This document shows positions 26,906 through 39,900 of a stretch of 64,000 bases of DNA, one piece after another (the stretch's first letter is position 1; each line of letters opens with the position of its first letter). A program made the position numbers and the translations under genes. Under the pieces are notes generated by a model, which made no database searches, was not told the DNA's origin, and was given only the letters and a program-made list of their open reading frames with translations. Location of the stretch: positions 248,001 to 312,000 of the forward strand of contig JBAMDO010000566.1 in the NCBI GenBank assembly GCA_037074765.1. The letters run 5' to 3'. The stretch comes from Mansonella perstans. Its lineage: Eukaryota > Nematoda > Chromadorea > Rhabditida > Onchocercidae.

Positions 26906-26918
26906 AGACAATCGTTAA
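26897..26918 (+). promoter_or_regulatory. Predicted spliced-leader acceptor and short 5' UTR of the small gene
   Basis: TGTTGTTTTATAG ends at 26907, and ACAATCGTTAA then precedes ATG at 26919. The TAA just before the ATG closes the upstream frame, which fixes this ATG as the first usable start. The acceptor function is inferred. Confidence 0.45.
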
Positions 26919-27624
26919 ATGGCCTCACATATCATCTCCGATAAAAACCATCTACAGTTGGACTATGAAAAGTTAAATGGTATATTAAATGAAACTGATG
27001 AGTGCTTATCGTTGGTTGATTTAAACCAATGTTTGCATCCGAACATGGTAGCTATATTTCACCATGCATTCCCGGAATCAGTTCAAGTACCATCGTTGAA
27101 TAAGTACATTTAATGTATTCTACATTTTAAATTTTAAATAGCCGCCATTTTTTGACATCTCACATTGCGATCCTTCAGTTATGTACTAGGGTAGTAGACT
27201 GTATGAAGGTTATAGCTGGAAGAACAAAATTTTTGACAAAATCTCATTTTGAACTTTAACAGTAAGTCAAAGTATACTATTGAAATCCAAAATGAAATGA
27301 GTGTGATCTTTAAGTGCTTATAATAACCTTGATTAATTAGTTTTTTCAATTTACATTATATAATACTGAGTCGTTATTCCACCTCATCTCTTTTCCGTCA
27401 CATCTATACAGGCTTACCGTTGATCTATATATTTATATCTCAGTAATTAGGCGCATATATGAATTGTCCCATACCTTATAAATTTCACCGAACTATTCAT
27501 GAAAAATTAAACTTTAATAATTCGAGAATTTTTTTTCAGCTACTACTATATGATACAGCTTATGGAGTTGTCTCCAATCTCTTTGCTTTCTCCGGCCTCA
27601 TCAGCTTCGAGAGTGGAACATTAG
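26919..27624 (+). CDS. Small two-exon gene of unknown function
   Basis: Exon 1 is 26919-27103 and exon 2 is 27540-27624 (TAG), phase 2, 89 residues. The ATG has an in-frame TAA immediately upstream, and an acceptor (TGTTTTATAG, ending 26907) lies 11 nt before it, the layout expected for a trans-spliced short leader. The donor is AA|GTACAT and the acceptor TTTTTTTTCAG; AATAAA follows at 27776-27781. The predicted protein starts MASHIISDKNHLQLDYEKLN, has an acidic central part with two Cys, and ends with a Ser-rich tail (SPISLLSPASSASRVEH). No signal peptide, membrane helix or known domain is visible. If intron 1 is retained, the protein stops after 64 residues. Function is not known. Confidence 0.5.
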
Positions 27625-30600
27625 TCGAATCAGCTGGAAATTAGCTGGAAATGCAAGTAGAAATTATTTCATCGATAAAATAATCTGGTAATGTCAGGGA
27701 CTACTTGAAGTTTGAGATGATGTATCGCCAAAATGTAATGCGACACACTTCATACACTGAATTTTATGCATGCTAAATAAATATTCATCTTTTGTGCCTT
27801 TTAATGCCTTACAAATTGCATTCAGAAAGCATAAATAGAGGTCAACAAGAGGAGGTCATATCTTTTTTCAGATTTTATTTATAAAAAGCTACTATGCTTT
27901 AATATAAAACATGAAATGGATGTTAAATTATTAGAGACTATTTAACCTTATGAGAAAATTAAACTTTATTAAGCTTGCCTTCATTCGTATTGTTGTTCCC
28001 CTACTTACTACCGTACTTATTTATTATAAGCAGGAATATTAATTAAAATGTAACAATTTCATCACTATAATAAGTAAACTAATTGATGAGCACTAACTAA
28101 TCAATATTTAATGTTGTTCAGGATATAAATAATAATAATTAGATTTAGATTTCTGAGCAAAACTAACAAAATATTAACCTAGTCTGCGCAGTCTAAGTGA
28201 TCTGCAACGTTCCTGTATTTTCCTCATTTACCTGAAAAAGCCATATTAAATAATGCAGCAGACTGGGCTTTAACTCATACAATTATATGCAACACTCTAG
28301 AGTATCACCTAAATTTAAAAGCTAATGAACATAAAAGCAATGCAACTATTAACAATAATGGAAAGAGAAATTAATTTATATATAAATAGAAATATAGTAG
28401 TTTTGTTCCAAATAGAAATTTAATTATCATAAACTTCACTGAAGTAATTGCAATGAATTTATCAGAATATTTATTAGCAAAATTTACGATTGAATTAATT
28501 TGCAAATTTTTGTTGAAAATTGTTCCTAACTAAATGTTTTATTTGTAGCAAAAAAAAAATTAATAAATAAATAAGTAAACTTTTTGTTTGATGAATAAAC
28601 GAAACGATTTGCGAAGCTGTTGCAAAAATCGGCCGAAAGAGATTCTTGTGCATTTTATAATTAATTAATATAGTCGAAAGATAAGAGATAAAAGGTAAAT
28701 TCTCTCAATTTGCAAATATTATTCCTGGCAAGAAATCTATTGGATCAGATTTTAGAGACTAAGGTAAGATTTAACTGGACTGAGTTATTCATGTCTTGGA
28801 ATATTTTTTTTTTGTGAATATTGTTAACAATTATTGCATAAATAACGAAAAAGATATAATTTCATTTTTCATCCCATTTCAAACAAACATCACTTATTCA
28901 ACTTCTAAATTCATTTTCCTTTACTGCTACCATTTTTACCAGTCCATAAACATTACTATTACATTTAACAGCATTTTAATTATTTAACAAAAATTTAAAC
29001 TTTACCTACTTAATGCAGGTAAATTCTGAGCACCTTTAAATCAAATTAAATCATTCACGCTCAGGAATTTAGATTCCCTTGCAAAAAGACATGGGAAAAT
29101 ATTTGTTGGCACTTAATCTCAAATCCATAAAACTTTTGTTTTTTCCTTTTTTTCTCTCGTTCTTCTTGTTCTGTAAAAATTGGAACACTAAATTTATGAT
29201 AAGGCAGAACTGAAAGAGAGGACAAAGAAATTTATCATTTGTTTTGATAATCTTCAACTTTTAGTGTCATTTGAGATTATTTTTTTAAGTTTAAATTTAT
29301 TAATTTTTACTAAATTTGTTGATAAATCAATGAATGAAGAGCACTAATGTTTTTCTTTTCTCTTAATATCATTCCTTTTTCGACACACATAAGAATTAGG
29401 CCAATTCGAAAAGCAATGTGCAAAGTTTTCCTTTGGTGACGTTCGATTTTTTTTAGGTCGTCGTAAATTTTAGGATGGAAGAATTATATGCAGGTGTAGT
29501 ACATAATACTGCAAGTTCCATTTTAAAGAGCGAATTTGTAGTTTTAGATGTTAGACATCTGAGAATCCTGAAATTATTGCTCGTGTTCAGCTCATTTCAC
29601 TGGAAATTTAAGAACTCAATAAAAGTATCTTTAAATTTCCATTGAAGAGAAATAGAGCCAAGTTCATTGAGAAAGCCTTTGCATCCAATGAATTAATAAT
29701 TTCCAACACTTTTTGAAGGTTCAGATACAGTCTGTTTATTTTCATTTTATCTTTTTTGTTTTTTTTTTTTTGGGAAATTTCTAAATACTATTCAAGCTGC
29801 TTATTATTAATTACTGAACAACATCAATCCTTAACTGAGGTGATTTTACGAAGAATATCCACTTAATTACGCTGTTATTGTAATTACTTCCCAAACGTGA
29901 CCGAATATTAATAATATGGAAATCCAATAGCCATCGGCCTAAGTTAGCTGTAACTTGCATGTCGTCATGAGGTTTCCTTTATTGGATTGAATTTTCGGTG
30001 ATATTTCCTGTTGACAGTGTCCTTATTTGTACTTATTAGCCTTTTTTATTAGCCCAAGAACAGCTTCCAAACAAAGAGTTAGGATTAAAATTGAAAAGTT
30101 GCGAATGAGAAAAACAGCTGAGGGCAAAGGTTAATTGAATTGTTTATCTTAAAAATCAATTAATAAATGTTTTTGTTATTCATTAACACAGCCAAAACAA
30201 TATGCATTTCGCTGTGGAATTAGTCATTAATTAAAAAGATTTATTTGAAATCTGATAACAAATGACAGGACAAAAAATGATTGAAATAGATGAATGATTC
30301 AATATATGAATCATCAAATAGCATAGTGACGCAACTTTGCAGTATGATTAAAATATCTGATATTAGAAAAATTCAGGTATAATTGATTATATATTCTCCA
30401 TGTATAATTATATATTCTCCAAAAATTCTCCAAAAAATTTATTTCTTAAATATGAAATTATTGCGGGCATTTTGAAGCATTGAGCGATAATAACTATAAT
30501 ATAAATAACTTGTAAATAATTGAAAAATTTGTTTTGCCTAGTTGAAAAAGGTAATTAAATGTCATCCCCAAATCATTAATGTCACCTATCACCAATCTAA

Positions 30601-31182
30601 GGAAAATTCAACAAATCAATATGATATTGCTGAATTGAGAATGAAATCCATTCACTTCCTTTTTGTATTGTTGTTGTTTAAAGATGGAAAAAATTTCCTG
30701 TATCCATATATTTCATCATTTCCATATTCTTTTCCGATATGACATTTTCTTCATGACATTTCTTATTAGGCAAAAGAATTTTAAAAAATTTTCCAAGCAT
30801 AACAGGCTTGAATAACTAAAATCGTCGCTGTTAATTTGGTCATCCTTATAGTATTGAAAAAAAAAAACTTGGAATTTTTAAACAATTCTTTTGTTTGATG
30901 GACGATAAACAAAATGACAGTGTTGCGAAATATATTTTAAAATTACATTTTAATTTTTTATCTTTCATTTATTTTAATTTTTTGCTTTTTATATATTTTA
31001 AAATCTACTTTTTTGATAATTTAATGTCAAATCATTTTGTAAAACATTGAAGAAATGATTAGTTTTGAAATGATTAAATTTTAATATTAATTAATAATTT
31101 ATTACAGATCATAAGCTTTTGTGTAATGAGTTGTAGTAATAAAATTTTGATATTTCTTGCTCGCTCGCTCCTTCTCCCATAA

Positions 31183-31194
31183 CGGAATATTCCG
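31183..31194. promoter_or_regulatory. Perfect 12-bp palindrome upstream of dex-1
   Basis: CGGAATATTCCG is a perfect inverted repeat about 245 bp before the dex-1 ATG, preceded by GCTCGCTCGCTCC. A dimeric binding site is possible but not shown. Confidence 0.3.
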
Positions 31195-31279
31195 CCTCCC
31201 TACAGTGATCTCATAGTAGGCAGAATCTCTTCAATGTTCAAACAAATTAATAATATAATTTTATTTCATCTCTCCACCA

Positions 31280-31361
31280 AAAGAGGGGAAGAAAGTGAAG
31301 AAGAGCAATAAAGATAAAGAGTGGAAAGGAATGGAATTGGAGAGGATGGAGTACGGGAGAG
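31280..31361 (+). promoter_or_regulatory. Purine-rich tract in dex-1 promoter region
   Basis: About 80 bp consisting almost wholly of A and G, ending some 80 bp before the dex-1 ATG in an otherwise A/T-rich area. GA-rich tracts occur in nematode promoters; the role here is inferred from position only. Confidence 0.3.
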
Positions 31362-31438
31362 TAAATTTAGGGCAATGGTATAACGAGCGGTGGAGGAAAA
31401 TTCACGTTCCGTAAAAGTAAAACGGTTTGGTACATATC

Positions 31439-34400
31439 ATGAATGGTTCATTGCTATTTTTATTCATCTTTTTCACTACCACAATTAGCGCATCAATCGC
31501 TGACGGAAAGAAGTATCCTTACGTAAGTAAGTATAAGTTAATTTTCATACTTAAGTAATTTCAATCTTTTTAAATTTTTCTTTTAATGATATATTGAAAG
31601 TCTTCCTATGATCGTCTTTATATGGTCATCATTTCATGGTATTTATTGCAATGTTATGAATATTAAATAGTAACGGATTATTTTCCAATTCTAAAATTAA
31701 GAAAGATTTGAAAAATATAATTTGATAGATTTAAAGGGTAAATTTCATTTCAACATAAGGTTTAACTATGTAAATCATTAACAAAATTGTATTTTGGAAA
31801 TTATTTCACTTCATTAGAATCAAATACAGCTATGCTATTTGTCAACTGTCAATGCTAACTACTAATAGGTGAAAGGTGATAAAGAACTAATGAATGATTT
31901 ATCATTTCATATTTGAACCTTAATCGATGCTGGAATACTCTTGGAATTCATATCTAATTCGATATCTAAATGTAAATTTCATATATGTTTAAAAACATTA
32001 AAAAATTTGTGAATAAATGCAATTTCAATAAACTTTCCGGTTCAATTTAGAAAGAAACGATAATTAAAGTTAAGAATCGAATAAACTAATTAATTTCAAC
32101 AGGAAATCATTTCTTTAAATAAATTGATGATCAAATAGATAAAATATTCAGTAATTCATCCATGAGCATCCATGAACTATTTTATTGAAATCATTGCATT
32201 CAATTTAAATTGATTCGTTTGATATAATGTCCATTTATATTTGTAAATTCCATTCCTTATTTCATTTTTTCTTTTCAAATACTTTTCTCTAGAAATGGCT
32301 CTTTTACCTCCATGGTGACAAATTATGGGAATGACAATTTTTACATTATTTCGGAAAAACCACTTTTTAATTCTTTGTAACATTCCAGATAAAATGCTTA
32401 GAATTACTTCGGAACTTTTTTTTCCATTGAATAAAATCAATTCCTCCTTGCATTCCTACTATCTATTGAGTAAAAGAACATTTAGAAGTTCCGAAGATTT
32501 GGAGTTAAAGTTAACAATGATAAAATATATAGTATACTTTGAATATATAGTAAAATGTATAGTATACTTAAAAGTATATTTTGCAACCTGCAAGCTTTTT
32601 GAATTACAATTTAAATTTCATATAAATGCAGCAACCCAAAAGCGGAAGAAGAATGGATATTAATGAGATCACCTGTAGATTATTACACATGATAATGACC
32701 CTATTGAGAATTCGCTACTGACAGTCATCAAGGAGAATGACACAACTCTTGTTTACTCCTTTCCACGTCTTTTCTGATCAATTAGGATATTAATAATGGT
32801 ATAATCAATAATTTTTGATTATGATAATAATAATCAATAATTACAATTTGACAAATATTTTGATTTAACATCTAGGTAGTCCACGGACTGCATGTAGTCC
32901 TCAAATATTTGGTCCACAAAAGCGGTCAGCGAGTGAGAAGAAAATAAATGGACTGTCTTCTTTTTTTGTTTTTTCAAGCTAACCTTTGCTTTTTTTAATT
33001 CTGTAGCTTTTTTTTTATATTATAATTTAAATTATTTTTTGATTAAAATTTATTTTCAAATTGACAGAATTTATTATTTTTAAATCTTCTCATCTCATTG
33101 CGTAACATTAATTTAAGAATTCCATTGTTTGGATTTTAAAATTCAAACTTATATTTGAAGCTTTTGATGAAATTTTTTTCCCCTCTTTTTTGATGGTCAT
33201 GAAAAAGTACATCATAAAGATTAAAAGAATTAAAGGCAAAAATTGACAAAATGATTGAGTTGATTAAATCTCGCTGTGAAAATTAATTTTTTGTTTTGAT
33301 GACTAGTTCACATGGCAAATATAATTAGTCTAATATTTTGACAGTAAATGAGAATGAAAGGAAGGAATGACCGAAATAGGAAAAAGTGAATTACTTAACT
33401 CTGAGAACGCATTATGGTTGATTTACCTCATCACATAATTGCAGAGTTTCTCATTTTATAAATTATCTTGTTATCAGTGATGTCCAGTCCCTTTTGTAAA
33501 ATGATACTCTCATTAATGATAAACAAAAACCGAAATTTCAATTTTTTTTTCTTAACAAAATTTGATTTTTAAAACCAACTCAGCATAAAAATCAGAAATT
33601 TCAATATGTTAAAATTACTGGTTTACTTTAGATTATTTTTTTACTGAAGTCGGTATTTCTGCTCTTTCATTAGAAATGATAGTTGAAGATTTCAATTTAT
33701 TTCCACCGGCAATTTCATCAGCAATTTTGCTTCTGTTCGATTAATAATAGGTCAGACGGAATTTATTTAATTCATATAATTTAATTTCGACTAAAATGTC
33801 GAATTTGAAATATTTGGAGATTAAAAAGTTAAAAATATTTGGAGCTTTAAGTTGTGATCCCAAAGCTCTACATTATACTAAACAGATAAGAACGTTGAAA
33901 TAGAAAGTAACTACAGCAACAATTCGAAGTTGTCTTGCAGCTTCGTGAATCTTGTAACTTTTAACGCTACAATTATGTAGTTCACAGATAGCAATAGCAG
34001 ACCAATCTGTCAAGACTAAATCAATTTAGTTTAAACTTAGTAATTAGAGCCATTTCTCACATGCATTAGAATGGCAGGTTATTTATTACCACTACGTGTT
34101 CTTCGCACATCATACCAGACAGCAATATATATTAAATGTTTGTTGGCGAATGATTATTATTTTTTAAGTTAAAATTTCATAATTTTCGTTATGTCCGAGT
34201 TGAAATCCTTATGCGAGATTTCTTAAATTTGGTGTTTTAAACTTTCATAAAATTAAATCATGGAAAAATTCGAATTAAAAAGTCAATAAATTAAAATTGT
34301 AAAAGATTCATAAATTTAAGTTTAATTGAAAATGTAATGCATCAACGATTTGCTAATTTTGAAGATTTTTAGAGCAGAAGATAAGTGTGAATGTATTTGT

Positions 34401-36920
34401 CATTTCATTTATTTTCATTAAATTTTAAATCTTTTAGAAAAGGAATCTTTTCCGGATTGTAGATGAGAAATAATCGATCCATCAAAGGGAAATTTTTCTT
34501 TTCATGTGACCAGTTTTATTTATATTTGTTATAAAGAGGGTCAAGGAAAAAATAAATAGATGAGAGATCAAAAACAGCGGATACTACTTTTGCATCTGTT
34601 CATGAATACTTCATTAGGTCATCCCTGCAACTATCAGGTCAACAACTATCAATCATGTCTTATTCAGGATGTCACGCGTGCCCAAAAACATTCCTTATGT
34701 ACACAATTATAGTATTTGCAGTCTATCTCAAATAACATTATGGCAATGATAATAATTACGAACAAATAAAAAATAAAATAAACATTTACGGTCCAGTAAC
34801 AGCAATAATAACAGTATTAAAAGAGTTGTATGTTATGACTAAAAGGGAAGAGTCGAAAAATTCCTTGTTCCTTCCATTTTTTTTAAGTTTAAATGAAAAA
34901 TTCATATTTTTTAACAGTTCATTCAGCAGTAATATAAAAGTGAAAGTTATAAATGTTGAGAAAAAATACATTTCCCTATTATTCAACAAAATTTCTGAAA
35001 ATTTCAAAAAAGAAAAAAACTAGCTTATTGTTTTAAGATAGCCTGGAAGGTCATAATAAAACTTGACGTTTAAATTTTTTATTCAAAATTTCAAATGTCA
35101 AATGTCATTCTTCCAAATTAGCAGCATTTTGATAAATGGTTGAGTTACACGAAATGATTTTAAAGCTTAATGAATTCTATCTTTCAATTTTTCTTTTAAA
35201 GAAAAATTCTTGCAAAGAATAATCGACACTTAGTAAATCTCAAAGTTGGCTTGGAATTAAAATTAATCCAGTTATAAATTTAAATAGTAAGATTTAACAT
35301 CAATTATTACTCAATCTTTTTTACAGAGCATTATCGATACAAACGTCAATTCGATACCTCAAATACACCACAGATTAATTTGAACATTACTGTGCCATAT
35401 GTATTCAGCGCAAGATTGTATCCATTTGGTGAAGCCAAAGGTGATCAGATTCTTGCAGGCTCATCACAAATTGTTAAATTGAGCAGATCGTTTAAATTTC
35501 TTGGGAAAGAATATGATGCTGTTAATGTAAATATTTTTTGATATATTAATTTTTTTTTAAAATAATTTTTATTGTATGATAGAAAATTTAAATTAAATAT
35601 AAACTGTTCAGACTAAGTTAGTTTACAACAATTAAACAGTAAGTTAAGTGTTAACAATACTTCACAAATAGTTCAATATGTTAGATCAATTGTATCATAT
35701 GATACTGATGAAAGACCTTTGTGTCATATGGTACTCACTTACCCGTAGTATGAATCACTGTAAACAAGTTATATGGTACATTATACACAGATTCGACGTG
35801 ATGGAGCAATTGGTTTATCAGCGGTACCCATGAAACCATCAAAAATACCATCTCCACAACCTGTGATAGCTATATATTGGATGCCAGCACAGGGTGGAAA
35901 AGTGCACTACAGAGAATCCAATGGTTAATTCTAAATTTGCTTTGACATCATTAAATTTTAATATTTTTAAATTTTCATTTCTAGATTTGTAAAGAATGAA
36001 ATAAAAGACCTAATGGTAAAATGAAGAAAAAGGAGAAATATAACTTAATTATCTAAGTGAATTCCTTTTTTACCATTCAGATTAAAGTAATGAAAAAATA
36101 TCAGCCAAAGATTTTGAAAGTTATTTGAATATTAATTACGAAAAACCTTGCAGCTGAACATATAAGATTTGATCTAGAAGTTGTGCTCTGTGAGCTATTA
36201 TTTTCCTTTACTAATAAAGTTTTCAAAGATTTCTTCATATTAATCGAAATAGTAGTAGAGATTTACTTTGGCAGGTAAAACTGTAATGATGTTTACTATG
36301 TATGATCTTTACTATGAATCTGCGAAAAGAATAGGATAAAGTAAGTTTTGAACTGAAGAATAAGAAATGATGTCGTTAGTTCAAGCTAGTCAATTCAGCC
36401 AATTTGGTGATTTGTATTTGATTGATCAGTAAGGGTATAATGCCAAAAGACTAGTTTTTCAAGAATTTTTCGTAAAATCATGTAAATATCGATTAAAATA
36501 TCAGCTTACGATATAAATTACGATATCAGTAGCTAATAGATTGCCAAGTTTTGTGTGAAAAAGTTATTATTCAAGTGATAATAAATTTACTAGTGACCTG
36601 TAATTCAAGCAACCTAATTTTAAAGTAAGTGATTGTTATAAGAATGCAATCAAGGATAGAAAGGTCGTGCAATTTAATTAATAATGAGACAAAAAAAGTC
36701 TTCAAAAAGTTAAGTCTTCTAAGTGCCTTTTCCCTTTCAGATTCATTATTATTGCATTTGGTAGAAAATGAAGTAAATATTCAATATCGTTATGGACCAA
36801 AATTTAAGCCGAGCACAGTACTTATTGTTACTTGGGACAATACTCATGAAATTAAAGAATCTGTAAGTATTGCCGTAAATTAATTTAAAGGGCTGGATTA
36901 ATTTAAAAAAAAAAAGTTTC

Positions 36921-36956
<36 letters not shown>

Positions 36957-39900
36957 TATCAAAAATGACTGTAATAGGAGTATCATTTAAAATAGTTCAA
37001 CATTATTTAAATATGGTAAAATAAGTATCATTCAAGTATTATTTTAAAATAATATCAATAGAGTGAATAAAGTGTGTTCCAGAATTTGTCAGGTAATTCA
37101 TTTCAAGTGGCACTGGTGATAGGTGACAAATGGACATTTGTGCATATTGTCTACAGTAAACTGAATACTAATAAAAATGCCGTGGTAAATATTTATTATA
37201 TAACTGGAAGATTTTGATGAAACATGAATTAATTTTAAATTTTAAATATAATCTAATCCAAACTTTTTTATACTAATTAAATTTAGTTATTAAATTGACT
37301 CATTTTAATTGATTCATTTGACTCTTTGTCAAGCTGCCAACGATCTGAAGTATGTTTTTATGAGTTTTCTCAATAATTTCTGCACTTTATTCTTTTTCCT
37401 TACAGGCCGGTTTCAGTGGTTCAGACGGGTATTATTCATTACCCGGTTCAGGAACAGAAGATGCAATACATTTGGCCGAGAAAAGCGATATTGGTATACC
37501 GGGAGAATTCTTATTCCGAATTGATTCCGATCAAGTGTTTCTTTGTGGAGCTGGATATAAGGTATTTTGTCTTTTTTTCTGTTTGAAAATGTAACTGATA
37601 AATTGAATTTGTTCCTTTAAATCAATTTAAGGGACAAGAATGTGCTGAGACTTGTGCGAAAACGGAATGGAGTCTGGATTGTACTAGGCAATGTCACTGT
37701 AACGGTGGAGCACAATGCAATGTTGAAACAGGAGCATGTCCTGATGGAAAATGTAATCCCGGTTGGACTGGAGAACCAATTTGTGAAAATGGTAAAACTG
37801 TTTTTAATCAAAAAAGTCTCCGAAAATTTAAAAAACTCAAAAAATTTGTGACGATGGTAATTTTGCTATTCAAATGAACATTGCTTATGTTGCCTTACTA
37901 GACTGATAGAGACTAAATGTGTGAGCTATTGCCACTGATAGAGCTTAGTATTTTCCATAATCAATTACAGATGTGGATGAATGTGCAGAGAAAGATGACC
38001 TTTGTCCTCCAGAGCAACCAGATTGTGTGAATACTGCTGGCGCATACTTATGCATTTGTTATGAATACGATAACGCAACCAATACATGCAAAGGTATGGA
38101 AACTTTGAGCCTCACATAATCGATGGTTTACTTGAAAAAACCTCACATTGTAAAATAATCCGTTTATCGAGTAAAATAATTACATTTAAAAGTTATAAAT
38201 GTCCCTTAAGGTGCACAGCCTCTCAAAAGTGAAAAAAGTGAAGTAATATCGGTGAGCATTGTACCGTTGCAACCAGTGCTAGCATCTGCAACAACTTTGT
38301 CGAACCTCCGAACAACAACACATCCTAATATGACAATAACCCAGTCCTCAAAACAAGTCATTACAGTGAATGACCTGGAGACTGCACAATTTACAACTCC
38401 AACCACTCAGGTAACTTTTTCTTCATTCCAATATTAAGTGATTACTTTTGTTTTGGTACGGCCAATTGGTTATTGCAGTCCCTCCTTTTTTCTTCCTTCA
38501 AAATTAATTTGTTCTTGATTTCTGAGAAATTTTAAAAATTATCTATCAGTCTCGAAGATCACAAAATATTGCCATTTGGTGAGTAAGATTTCAAATTATA
38601 CTAAATGTACTAAAATGCAGCTCATATATGTCGCACAGACATTATGTGATCGCTATTCGATATTAATTCTTTATTTTGTATCTTCACTTATTTCATTATC
38701 TTGTTATATGCATCGATTGGGTTGATTTCTAAGTGGTTCACTGATCTTAAGAGTAAAATGGACAAGAGAGATAATGGAAAAATTCGATCCATAGAAAAGT
38801 AATGGAACAAGTGGCCATAGAAAGTAATGAAAAATTCTACACCATATGACGTTAACCGTGAAGTCATCGCATTTAATCAATTAACTTAAAATGCTCTAAG
38901 TTGGATTGAATATTGCAGAAGAGAGTTTTGGACATCGCTTCATCGAAATGTAATTGTGATGAAAATGCGGAATGTAACGGCGGAGTGTGTAAGTGTAAAG
39001 TCGGCTGGATGGGTGATGGGAAATCTTGCATGGACATCAATGAATGCTTCGGTGAACCAAGTGTTTGTGGTGCCCATGCATTGTGCGAAAATAGCCCAGG
39101 ATCATTTAGTTGTCAATGCAATATAGGATATATCTTTGATAATAATGGGAAATGTGTTGGTAAATTTTTAAATTTGATTTACTTAGATCTTTCTTCTGGC
39201 AATTAGTAAATTGGAGCCATTATTCAATTTCTTTACAATAATCCAATACATTTGCATTATTTTTGCATTAAAACTGTCGCTACCGTTTTCTCAAGGAGAA
39301 ATCACTGCGATTAGCAAAGTAAAGAAAAAATGAAAGCATTTTTTGAGAAGGTTATTCTCTGAATTATTCCTAAATTTTAAATAAATGGATATTTCGCAGA
39401 TTTGGATGAATGTGCTGAAGGAATTGTGGTATGTGCTGGCAGTAAGAATAGCTCCATTTGCTTGAATACTGATGGCAGTTATGAATGTCAATGTGCACCG
39501 GGCTATGCGGGTAGTCCGGACAGTCTACATGGTTGTGTGGGTATGTGTTGCTATAAAAACTTTATAATTATCTGAACGTAATATCTGAACTTATTATCTA
39601 AGCAAAGCGAAGAATGACAATGCTTTCTTTGATGTTATAGGAGGCTTGCAAATTTTCATTCCAAAAATTAGATGACAAAATTTAGATGTGAATGAATGTC
39701 AACTAGCGAGCTTTTATTGCGGTGAAAAAGGAGTTTGCAAAAATTTAGTGGGCAGTTACGAATGTGAATGTTCGGACGGTTATCAACGTGATCAATATAC
39801 GGGACAATGTGTTGACACTGATGAATGCAAGTTAGTAAAGCAATTTTGGATTTTTAAAAGATTTTAATCTGATAAATGAACTTTAAGCTGATATATGAAA

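Larger units (their letters stand above)
27625..31438. other. Intergenic region upstream of dex-1
   Basis: No coding exon chain was seen. It contains a likely polyadenylation signal for the small gene (27776), AT-rich sequence, a small tandem of tatatattctcc near 30388-30422, and dex-1 upstream sequence (palindrome and purine tract listed separately). Confidence 0.55.

Noticed and set aside
32325..32663. 112-codon frame inside dex-1 intron 1
   Set aside because: Low-complexity, AT-driven composition, no splice sites in phase and no recognisable domain.
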